This document shows positions 1 through 8,069 of a DNA stretch of 64,000 bases, piece by piece. Source of the stretch: Parapedobacter luteus (lineage in GTDB: Bacteria; Bacteroidota; Bacteroidia; Sphingobacteriales; Sphingobacteriaceae); assembly GCF_900168055.1 (NCBI RefSeq), contig NZ_FUYS01000004.1:1-64000 (forward strand), written 5' to 3'. Position 1 is the stretch's first letter. Every line of letters starts with the position of its first letter. Made by a program: the position numbers and the translations under genes. Under the pieces are notes generated by a model. It was not told the origin of the DNA. It did not search any database and saw only the letters and a program-made list of their open reading frames with translations.

Positions 1-300
1 TGGGACGGGCTGTCGGCTTACCTGTATGACGGGAACCTGCAGATAGATAATAACCTATGCGAAAATGCGCTTCGTGGGGTTGCCCTTGGCCGGAAAAATT
101 ACCTGTTCGCCGGAAGCCACGAAGCGGCGCAGCGGGCAGCCATGATCTATTCCTTCTTCGCCATCTGCAGGAAACATGAGGTCAACCCCTTCCAATGGCT
201 CAAATACACGCTGGAAAACATCATGTCCATCAACCACAAAAACCTCAAAGACTTATACCCGCAGAACTATAAAAAGATAGTTCAAAAATCAAACATGTAG
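1..300 (+). mobile_element. IS66-family transposase, C-terminal fragment (cut by window edge)
   Basis: The window opens inside an open frame that ends at TAG 298-300. It carries the IS66 transposase C-terminal signature IDNNLCENALR followed by GRKNYLFAGS; the Glu of CENALR is expected to be the last residue of the DDE triad. A short C-terminal tail region of the IS66_C type follows (HEVNPFQWLKYTLENI). IS66 transposases cut and paste DNA and usually come with small tnpA/tnpB proteins, which would lie outside the window to the left. The element's right end should fall within roughly 300-335, because a truncated LytTR domain begins there. The terminal inverted repeat cannot be proved without the left end. 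Confidence 0.9.
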
Positions 301-307
301 TTCATAG

Positions 308-574
308 GGCGGATACATCCACCAAGTCAAGCGACAACGCATCATCACCTATATGAGCCTAAAAGAATTAGATGATAGACTGTCCAATAGCGGCTTTATC
401 AGGCTCCACAAATCGTTTATTATCTCATTTGCGCACTTAATTACGATAGAAGGCAATTGCGTAAGGATGTTAGATGAGGAGCGTCTAATCCCAATAGGCA
501 GTGCCTATAAACAAGAATTTTTCAAGCTGTTAAACAAAAATCTTCTTTCGTCGCAGTGTACATCTTTTAATTGA
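308..574 (+). pseudogene. LytTR DNA-binding domain remnant, 5' end removed next to IS66
   Basis: The frame is open from 308 to the stop at 572-574 and reads through ITYMSLKELDDRL and GFIRLHKSFIISFAHL, the second half of a LytTR DNA-binding domain as found at the C-terminus of LytR/AgrA-type response regulators. The receiver domain and the first LytTR strands are missing, and the IS66 transposase ends only a few bases upstream. The likeliest history is insertion of the IS into a response regulator gene, leaving its tail. The first ATG in frame is at 353 and would make a 73-residue protein, too short for a working LytTR domain. Identification is by motif. Confidence 0.7.
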
Positions 575-771
575 CTCAATCGCCTCAAACCTTCAAAAAA
601 GCGTTCGAGTACCTGTACCAGCGGATCACAAAACCTCGCTGAACGTCAGGGCTTTTTTCAAAACCAAAAAATGTTGAGCTTCTATGCAAAGAGATTTGAA
701 CCTGTGAGCAAAATGCATCGCCTAAAAGAGTTCTAACTTTGCGCCATTATTGAAAATAAAACTTAGAAAAG
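575..771. other. Intergenic stretch with no gene seen
   Basis: No supported coding frame lies between the LytTR remnant and the SDR gene. A T-tract follows a C/G-rich stretch near 650-657 but has no convincing stem. A -7-like box is listed separately at 734-741. Confidence 0.5.
734..741 (+). promoter_or_regulatory. Bacteroidota -7 box (TAACTTTG) upstream of the SDR gene
   Basis: TAACTTTG matches the Bacteroidota -7 consensus TAnnTTTG exactly and ends 30 nt before the ATG at 772. No clear TTG -33 element lies 19-21 nt upstream, so the call rests on the -7 box and its position. Confidence 0.4.
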
Positions 772-1587
772 ATGAAAAAAGTCGTATTAATCACTGGGGC
801 ATCTGCAGGGATGGGCAAAGAAACCGCAAAACTATTGGCGCAAAACGGTTATGAAGTATATGGGGCGGCGCGTAGACAAGAAAGATTGGAAGATTTAAAG
901 GCATTCGGGGTCAATCCTATTGTTTTAGATGTAACCAAGGATGAAACAATTACAGCTTGTGTCAAGCACATTTTAGCAGAAACCGGTGGACGGATTGATA
1001 TTTTGGTCAACAGTGCAGGGTTTGGTTCGCACGGTGCCATCGAAGATGTTTCCATCAACGACGCTAAACATCAGTTGGAGGTCAATGTCTTTGGAGCCAT
1101 GAGGCTTACACAATTGGTGTTGCCTTATATGCGCAGGAATAAATTTGGAAAAATTGTAAATATATCTTCGGTTGGTGGAAAATTGGCCGGCCCCTTAGGG
1201 GGTTGGTATCACGCCAGTAAATTCGCATTGGAAGGCTTGAGTGATAGTTTGAGAAACGAAGTCAAACCTTTCGGTATTGATGTTATTCTTATTGAACCGG
1301 GAGCCATTAAATCAGAATGGAGCAATATCGCCTATGATAATCTGATGAAGACATCAGGCAATGGAGCATACAAAGACATGGTATCAAAATTTGCAAATAT
1401 GATTAAAAACAGTGATGATAAAAGTTCCGACCCTATTATTATTGCGGAACTGATCAAGAAGGCCATTGAATCAAAAAGTCCAAAAGCGAGATATGCAAAA
1501 GGTTACTTGGCTAAGCCCATTCTTTTTGTCAAGAAAATAACCTCAGATAAGTTAATGGATAAAATTCTCGCAAGTCAAATAAAGTAG
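772..1587 (+). CDS. Short-chain dehydrogenase/reductase (classical SDR), 271 aa
   Basis: NAD(P)(H)-dependent oxidoreductase with the classical SDR layout. The cofactor loop TGASAGMG is at residues 8-15, the NSAG motif near residue 82, and the catalytic YHASK (Tyr-x-x-x-Lys) near residue 150 with the preceding Ser in the NISS stretch. The EPGAIKSEW segment fits the substrate loop. 271 residues is normal for stand-alone SDRs of the family often annotated 'oxidoreductase' beside AraC regulators. Cytoplasmic; substrate unknown. An AraC-type regulator starts 11 nt after the stop, which suggests a co-transcribed regulator. The DNA is more A/T-rich than the Sus loci downstream, consistent with an accessory origin. 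Confidence 0.93.
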   Translation: MKKVVLITGASAGMGKETAKLLAQNGYEVYGAARRQERLEDLKAFGVNPIVLDVTKDETITACVKHILAETGGRIDILVNSAGFGSHGAIEDVSINDAKHQLEVNVFGAMRLTQLVLPYMRRNKFGKIVNISSVGGKLAGPLGGWYHASKFALEGLSDSLRNEVKPFGIDVILIEPGAIKSEWSNIAYDNLMKTSGNGAYKDMVSKFANMIKNSDDKSSDPIIIAELIKKAIESKSPKARYAKGYLAKPILFVKKITSDKLMDKILASQIK

Positions 1588-1598
1588 TACCAAGTGAA

Positions 1599-2408
1599 AT
1601 GGAAACGATAGACATTGTTCAGCATAATATATTGCTTTCTTACACGAGTAAGCAACAGTTTAGCCAAGAGCAATTTTGGAGTGAACATACATTGTCGATG
1701 CTTCTATCAGGAGAAGGGCGTGTCTACAACAATGAAGAAACACAACGATATACTCCGGGAACAATAGGATTGCTAAAAAGGAATCAGTTAGCCAAAACGG
1801 TTAAAATCCCTTCGGCTGACGGAAAGCCTTTTAAGTCCGTAGGTATCATTTTAGACCAGGAAACGTTAAGAAGATACAGTGCTGCGAATGGACTTGCCGC
1901 AACGTCGCCCTACACAGGGAAAACGATGCTTAAACTCAATCAAAATCATTTTATCTCAGGATTTTTTGATTCGCTTCTTCCCTATTTCGAACAGCCAGGA
2001 CAGTTAACTAAACGATTATCAGAACTGAAAACGAAAGAGGCGATTGAACTTCTGCTGTCTCATGATCCCGGATTAAAAGAATTGCTGTTTGACTTCAGTG
2101 AACCTTTCAAAATCGATTTGGAAACCTTCATGAACAGCCATTTCACCTACAATGTGCCGATAAAACAATTCGCAAAATTAACAGGAAGAAGTATGTCAAC
2201 CTTTAAAAGGGATTTTAAAAAAGCGTTCCACCAAACACCTGAAAGATGGTTAAAGGACAGGCGTTTAGATAAAGCACATTTTTTAATTTCAGAATTAAGA
2301 CAGAGACCTTCGGAAGTTTATTTGCAAGTCGGGTTTGAGAACTTTTCGCACTTTTCTGCTTCGTTCAAACAAAGATTCGGATACAATGCTTCAACGGTTG
2401 GGCAGTGA
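1599..2408 (+). CDS. AraC-family transcriptional regulator, 269 aa
   Basis: The C-terminal third is an AraC/XylS double helix-turn-helix: a first HTH around FAKLTGRSMSTFKRDFKKAF, then the conserved P-x-x-W-L-x-x-R-R and, at the end, VGFENFSHFSASFKQRFG, which is the diagnostic second-helix signature. The N-terminal half (about 160 residues) resembles the cupin-like ligand part of ExsA-type regulators, with SGEGRVYNNEE and YTPGTIGLL. It follows the SDR gene by 11 nt and probably controls it. No ligand can be assigned. Confidence 0.9.
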   Translation: METIDIVQHNILLSYTSKQQFSQEQFWSEHTLSMLLSGEGRVYNNEETQRYTPGTIGLLKRNQLAKTVKIPSADGKPFKSVGIILDQETLRRYSAANGLAATSPYTGKTMLKLNQNHFISGFFDSLLPYFEQPGQLTKRLSELKTKEAIELLLSHDPGLKELLFDFSEPFKIDLETFMNSHFTYNVPIKQFAKLTGRSMSTFKRDFKKAFHQTPERWLKDRRLDKAHFLISELRQRPSEVYLQVGFENFSHFSASFKQRFGYNASTVGQ

Positions 2409-2470
2409 GAACCATACGTGTAAATGACTATGTTTTTGCCGAATGACAAATGTCCCTAACTAACGATTGC

Positions 2471-2478
2471 TAACTTTG
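2471..2478 (+). promoter_or_regulatory. -7 box TAACTTTG immediately before the Crp/Fnr gene
   Basis: Exact TAnnTTTG match only 4 nt before the ATG at 2483. If it is used, the transcript would begin at or within a few bases of the start codon (leaderless or nearly so). No -33 TTG is present at the usual spacing. Confidence 0.35.
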
Positions 2479-2482
2479 TGGA

Positions 2483-3052
2483 ATGGAGAGGTTTATTGAA
2501 TACATTTTACAGTTTGGGAATTTAAACCAACAGCAAATTGACCTTGTTTCAAGCAAAGCAACAGTGTTAGCGCTTGGCAAAGACGACTATTATTGGGAAG
2601 CCGGAAAGATGGTAAGACGCATTGGTTTTCTTACAGCCGGCGTGCTTCGGGTTTATTATTACACCAATAAAGGTGAGGAAAATACCCGATATTTTATAGA
2701 TGAGAACCACCTGATTCTGGATGGCCCTGCCTTTGAGGGGAATTACGTACCCTCAGAATACCTGCAAGCCATGACAGACTGCGAGCTTGTCATATTCTCA
2801 AAAAAAAATTGGAACGAAATTTCCGAAACTATTGTCGATTGGGATAGTATCGTCCACAAAATAACGGCAAAACATCATAGGGAAAAATTAGAAAGGAGAA
2901 GTAATTTGGTTTCCCAGGATGCCACCACCCGCTACCTTGATTTTATCGAAAAATTTCCAACGCTGATCAATCGTATTCCGTTGTCTTATATTGCGTCATA
3001 CCTGGGAATAACCCAATCTTCCTTAAGCAGAATACGAAAAAATATCCGCTAA
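2483..3052 (+). CDS. Crp/Fnr-family transcriptional regulator, 189 aa
   Basis: Cyclic-nucleotide-binding-type beta-barrel at the N-terminus (GKDDYYWEAGKMVRRIGFLTAGVLRVYY), a connecting helix, and a C-terminal winged helix whose recognition segment reads IPLSYIASYLGITQSSLSRIRKN. 189 residues is typical of the short Bacteroidota group that lacks cAMP-binding residues and often regulates a neighbouring redox gene. The aldo/keto reductase downstream (ATG at 3134) is the obvious candidate target. No effector-binding Arg/Glu signature of true Crp is evident, so the ligand is unknown. Confidence 0.9.
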   Translation: MERFIEYILQFGNLNQQQIDLVSSKATVLALGKDDYYWEAGKMVRRIGFLTAGVLRVYYYTNKGEENTRYFIDENHLILDGPAFEGNYVPSEYLQAMTDCELVIFSKKNWNEISETIVDWDSIVHKITAKHHREKLERRSNLVSQDATTRYLDFIEKFPTLINRIPLSYIASYLGITQSSLSRIRKNIR

Positions 3053-4108
<1,056 letters not shown>

Positions 4109-4161
4109 AAAAGAACACCCCGCTCATGACGTTGAAAAATTGCTTGGCAGAAGCCGCTTGA

Positions 4162-4344
4162 TTTGAACATAACGTTATTGCAGACATCCTTGCTTCGCAG
4201 TACAAAGCAAGCCTTGGCATGCTTCGCCAAGCGATAAGCAAAGTACCGGAAGAACAGTGGAATACCGAAGAATACGGCAATCCAAACTGGCAAATTGCCT
4301 ACCATATTCTATGGGGAGTAAAATTTATTTTAACAAATTATTAA
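4162..4344 (+). pseudogene. DinB/YfiT-like protein remnant, N-terminal piece
   Basis: Read from 4162 to the stop at 4342-4344, the frame gives ILASQYKASLGMLRQAISK then PNWQIAYHILWGVKFIL. This resembles the first two helices of DinB-superfamily four-helix proteins, which use a metal-binding His in exactly such a W-x-x-x-H-x-L stretch. There is a stop directly upstream, no start codon before the first helix, and the remaining two thirds of the fold are absent. Called a degraded gene; the family assignment is by eye. Confidence 0.45.
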
Positions 4345-4549
4345 ATTTCTCGATAGCCGGCAAAACTGCTGGAACATCGTTAACAAAAGTCTTACCTTCG
4401 TTTCAATCAAGGTCTTCTTTGGAAAACTATCAATACCAAATAAACAGTCAAGCTATACAAGCTGAATAAACAATCAAGCAAAAGAAATATGGTTTAGACG
4501 TCTTAAACAAAGCCACGCGTTATATTTTTTGCGTACAAAATGCATATTC
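4345..4549. other. Intergenic stretch with no gene seen
   Basis: A/T-rich spacer between the DinB remnant and the broken thioredoxin gene. The only open frame crossing it (4257-4469, +) has no recognisable protein character. Confidence 0.5.
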
Positions 4550-5900
4550 ATGAGTCATAGATCGAATCTCCTGAAACTACTGGTATTATTTATGGTGCCT
4601 TGCTTTGGATCTCATCGGTCTACTGCCCAAACGGCAGTCATTTCTGGTATTGATAAACTGCATAAACGCACACCGGTTTTAGTCACGCGGTGGAACCCTA
4701 CATTTGATGCACGTTATCAGCCTGCGTCAACCATCGCTCATGCTCATTATCAGAATGACAGTGTATTCACACTTGTTATTCCGGCGACGCGTCCTGTATC
4801 CGTAGATTTCCAAATGCCAAGCAGGGGATTCGCCCACAAATCGTGGGTTTCACCGAATGACAGCCTACGCGTTGAAATCGACCGGAATGCCGATTACCCC
4901 TTTTATTTTTCCGGGGAACATGCTTTCCATTACAATGTCTACCGCCAACTAAAAAGTTGGGAAGATGATTTATATAGCAAGGACATCCAAACGTTTGGTG
5001 ATTTCAAGTCGGCATATCAGGGCATTGGCCACGCCGTAGATTCGTTATTGGAAGGTGCGGCCGGCGACCCCATGCTGTCCGCGTCATTTGCCGATGTGTT
5101 TAAGGAAGAAATTAAAGCCAAATACATCGCGGATTTAACGAATTTCATGAGGAAATTCGGCAAACAGGACCAATCGCTGGCCATGCAGGAAATTAGGCTT
5201 CAGCACGTGGAATTGGCCAATGACGATTTGCTTAGCTCCCGCTTTTTTACACTGGGGCTAACCGTCCCACTTCCCGTAGGAAAAGATAGCTCGTTGACCG
5301 AAATGGAGGAATTTGAACGAAATATAGATTATGTAGATGAACATTTCGAAAACCGCATCAGGGAATTTTTATTGGGTTCCCTGGCAGCCAAATATTCCGG
5401 AGTGTTTTCGGATAAGCCGCCGACTCACAAATTGGAGTATACCAGCGTTACACAAAAAATTGCCTCACAAATTACGGATACGGTATATAAACAATGGGTA
5501 TTGGGCAGCCTCGATTATGTCAACAAACTAAATCAGCAGCTTCCGGACAAGGCACTCAATGCCGTTTTGACGGATGATCAGGGGAACGAGCTTTCCATGC
5601 GCCAGATCCTTGACGCCCATAAGGGCCGCTATTTACTAATTGATATATGGGCAAGCTGGTGCGTTCCGTGTCTTGCTGAGCTGGAACATGCCGGACAGAC
5701 AAAAAGCAAACTATATTTTACAGTCTAAAGACTCTCCCCTATTCGAGTTTTTGAACATTGCAGGAGGGCAAGGTATACCACGCTATATCTTATTTGACGA
5801 GGAGGGTAAACTCAAATCCTTAAGCATGCCCCGGCCGAGCGACTTTAGCGCGTTTAAAGGTAGGCTGAATGATTTCAGAAGGGTTGAGATAACTTATTAA
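4550..5900 (+). pseudogene. TlpA-like thioredoxin-fold protein, broken by internal deletion/frameshift
   Basis: The ATG at 4550 opens a signal peptide (MSHRSNLLKLLVLFMVPCF...), followed by about 350 residues like the N-terminal region of Bacteroidota TlpA/DUF4369-type proteins, then the thioredoxin active site WASWCVPC. The frame runs into a stop at 5728 just after CVPCLAELEHA. The missing end continues in another frame from about 5700 to 5900: KANYILQSKDSPLFEF, then GIPRYILFDEEGK with the conserved cis-Pro. Compared with intact relatives, the strand-helix segment between CxxC and the SPLFEF region (some 40-50 residues) is gone, so a non-triplet deletion is likelier than a single-base shift. 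A full-length product is not expected. Confidence 0.8.
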
Positions 5901-5979
5901 GGTGATAATGGATGTGGATATACCTCCTCCCGCTATTTCAAACGATGAGCTTATGGTTTTCTTTAATGTAAATTAACGC

Positions 5980-6006
5980 TTGGATAACATTACCCAGCTA
6001 CCTTTG
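5980..6006 (+). promoter_or_regulatory. Possible promoter of the locus 1 sigma gene
   Basis: TACCTTTG (5999-6006) matches TAnnTTTG and lies 34 nt before the ATG at 6041. A TTG at 5980-5982 is 16 nt upstream, slightly closer than the usual 19-21. Confidence 0.35.
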
Positions 6007-6040
6007 GCGCCGTACTAGACCATGAGCAGCGGCACGGCGT

Positions 6041-6613
6041 ATGGACACCAACGATAATGCATCGACAATATACGAATCCAAGGAACAGTTACTGTCTCAA
6101 CAGTCTTTGTTCGAAGCATACTATACCCGGCTGTGTGATTTTGCTCGGCGTTTTCTAGGCGATGTAGATATCGTTGAGGATGTGGTGCAAGATGTTTTCG
6201 TAGCCTATATCGAACGGCATACATCGGTTTCAAATCGGCCAGAATCAATCAAGGCATTCCTTTATCAATCCGTCAAGAATGCCTGCTTGAACAGGCTCAG
6301 GCACGAAAAGGTCACCGAGCGGTACGAAGCGACAAGGCCTTCGGAAGTCTTCGAAGAACACCACGCCCTTTCGTCGATGATTCATGCCGAAGTTGTTGGC
6401 GAAATACACCAAGCATTGCGGCAACTGCCTGAAGGATGCCGCATGGTGATTCGCTTGGGCTTTTTCGAAGGGCTGAACAACCCGCAGATTGCACATGAAC
6501 TCAACATCAGCATCAATACGGTGAAAAGTCAAAAACAACGTGCGCTATCCTTATTGCGGACTTACCTAAGCCCGCAAGCCATGAGCTTGTTGCTTCCTAT
6601 CCTACTTTTTTAA
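6041..6613 (+). CDS. ECF RNA polymerase sigma factor of Sus locus 1, 190 aa
   Basis: Sigma-70 family, ECF group. Region 2 is around AYYTRLCDFARRFLGD and VEDVVQDVFVAYIER. Region 4 is around LPEGCRMVIRLGF and NPQIAHELNISINTVKSQ, the helix-turn-helix that reads the -35 element. There is no region 3, as expected for ECF factors. It is followed 69 nt later by a FecR anti-sigma gene and then a SusC with an N-terminal STN domain: the standard trans-envelope circuit in which SusC occupied by substrate signals through FecR to release sigma and raise susCD transcription. Confidence 0.95.
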   Translation: MDTNDNASTIYESKEQLLSQQSLFEAYYTRLCDFARRFLGDVDIVEDVVQDVFVAYIERHTSVSNRPESIKAFLYQSVKNACLNRLRHEKVTERYEATRPSEVFEEHHALSSMIHAEVVGEIHQALRQLPEGCRMVIRLGFFEGLNNPQIAHELNISINTVKSQKQRALSLLRTYLSPQAMSLLLPILLF

Positions 6614-6682
6614 AAAAGTTGTTTTTCCGTTCCACCCACTTTCGGTATGTCCGTGTCTTAGGATAAAAGCGGAACATATATC

Positions 6683-7864
6683 ATGGACGAAAAAGAGGCG
6701 CTTGATTTCTCCCAATCACTATTAAGGTACTTGCGGATGGAACTTACTCCGGACGAAGAGCGTGTTTTTTTGCAGTCCGTTGCTTCCGATCCGGCAAAAC
6801 AAAAGTTACTGGACTATTACCGGAACACGAGTGCTTTGCAAAAAGACTTTGCCTATGCCGAACGACTGAACGTGACCGCTGCCTGGGAAAAGGTGCATGC
6901 ACGGACAGCGCCGCACAGTTCAGCGCATAATCGTACGCAAAGAAGAATGGCTAACTGGAAATGGCTTTACCGGGCAGCGGCATTGGTCGCTGCGGTGGCA
7001 ATGGCGATGTGGTGGTATAGCAGCCGACAAGATGGCCGTGTCATAGCAGACAGCCAATTTGGCTTCAAAAACGATGTACTACCAGGGGATGACCGGGCAA
7101 CACTCGTGCTATCCAATGGCAAGACGGTATCGCTGGACCAATCCGAACGGTCTATCAAAGAGGGAAAACACGCCATTTCCCAAACGAAAAACGGAATGCT
7201 TAGCTACCTGCAGCAAAACGGTGTTGACCCTTCGCATTTCAATGAAATCAGGGTTCCTTACGCAGGGCAATATAAAGTGACGCTGGCCGACGGCACCGTC
7301 GTATGGGTCAATTCTGGCTCAACTTTAAAATTTCCAGTTCAGTTTAGTGGCAACGAGCGGCGCGTCTTCTTGGATGGCGAAGCCTTTTTTGACGTAGCTA
7401 AAGACCCCAATCGTCCCTTTTTTGTCGAGGCTGAAGGAAAAACCATCGAAGTGGTTGGTACCCGGTTTAACGTTTCTGCATACTCCGAAGAGGTGCAGGC
7501 TACTTTGGTTGAAGGGGCCGTCAAGATTATGGATACACGTTCGGTCCGCCTGCTCACCCCGGGTCAACAGGCTGTGTGCAAGCCGACGGGTATCGATGTG
7601 CTGCCGGCCAACCTGGAACGAGTCACCGCATGGAAAGACGGATATTTTGTTTTCGACGGCAACCATATACAAACCATCATGGAACAGATTGCGCGCTGGT
7701 ATCAGGTACAGGTGCATTACGAAGGCAAGATACAGCAAGATGTTTACAGCGGTAGTGTACCGCGCAACTCCACATTGGGCGGTGTATTACGCATGCTCGC
7801 TGATGTAAGCGACCTGCGATTCGAGATTGATGGAAGGAATGTCATCGTATCAAATAACCACTAA
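6683..7864 (+). CDS. FecR-family anti-sigma factor of Sus locus 1, 393 aa
   Basis: Inner-membrane regulator: a cytoplasmic N-terminal part (residues 1-90) that holds sigma, one membrane helix around residues 92-110 (WLYRAAALVAAVAMAMWW), and a periplasmic FecR domain. The hallmark YKVTLADGTVVWVNSGSTL and FLDGEAFFDVAKD strings lie near residues 195-240. The C-terminal DUF4974-like end reads GVLRMLADVSDLRFEIDGR. It receives the signal from the STN domain of the SusC encoded after it. The spacer to susC holds a hairpin and a predicted antisense RNA. Confidence 0.95.
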   Translation: MDEKEALDFSQSLLRYLRMELTPDEERVFLQSVASDPAKQKLLDYYRNTSALQKDFAYAERLNVTAAWEKVHARTAPHSSAHNRTQRRMANWKWLYRAAALVAAVAMAMWWYSSRQDGRVIADSQFGFKNDVLPGDDRATLVLSNGKTVSLDQSERSIKEGKHAISQTKNGMLSYLQQNGVDPSHFNEIRVPYAGQYKVTLADGTVVWVNSGSTLKFPVQFSGNERRVFLDGEAFFDVAKDPNRPFFVEAEGKTIEVVGTRFNVSAYSEEVQATLVEGAVKIMDTRSVRLLTPGQQAVCKPTGIDVLPANLERVTAWKDGYFVFDGNHIQTIMEQIARWYQVQVHYEGKIQQDVYSGSVPRNSTLGGVLRMLADVSDLRFEIDGRNVIVSNNH

Positions 7865-7936
7865 AGTAAAATTACGTTCACTTAAACACTAACAGCATGG
7901 GATAATAAACGTACAAACAACTCCTAAGTAAGCCCC

Positions 7937-7971
7937 AAAAAAAACGCCGGAAGTGAGCCACCACTTCCGGC
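7937..7971 (-). terminator. Intrinsic terminator reading on the minus strand, between fecR and susC
   Basis: Perfect inverted repeat GCCGGAAGTG / CACTTCCGGC (7946-7955 and 7962-7971) with a 6-nt loop. The run of eight A on the + strand (7937-7944) becomes a U-tract only for RNA made from the minus strand. On the + strand the stem is followed by no T-run, so it should not stop fecR transcription in the standard way. Confidence 0.7.
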
Positions 7972-8034
7972 AATACAGAAGGGCTATCAACAGAGAATCA
8001 GTAGAATTCAATGGTATAATAGTAACCCTTTATT
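7937..8034 (-). ncRNA. Predicted cis-antisense RNA opposite the susC leader (locus 1)
   Basis: Read on the minus strand, a promoter-like pair at 8040-8069 would start RNA near 8034. It would end at a perfect 10-bp stem (7962-7971 with 7946-7955, loop of 6) followed by eight U residues (complement of 7937-7944). The product would be about 98 nt and fully complementary to the 5' leader of the SusC mRNA. ECF/anti-sigma-controlled PULs of Bacteroides carry such antisense RNAs (DonS type) at this position, where they repress the locus. Locus 2 shows the same layout. No expression data; boundaries are approximate. Confidence 0.5.
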
Positions 8035-8039
8035 TGTGA

Positions 8040-8069
8040 CGAAAGTATGAAATATTTGACACAAGTCAA
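8040..8069 (-). promoter_or_regulatory. Candidate antisense promoter at the susC start codon (locus 1)
   Basis: On the minus strand: TTG (complement of 8067-8069), 19-nt spacer, then TACTTTCG (complement of 8040-8047), one mismatch from TAnnTTTG. It overlaps the ATG of susC at 8047 and points toward the terminator at 7937-7971. The counterpart in locus 2 has a perfect -7 box in nearly the same place. Confidence 0.4.

Noticed and set aside
4257-4469. 70-residue open frame on the + strand
   Set aside because: Starts inside the DinB remnant in another frame, low-complexity composition, no signal or family feature.
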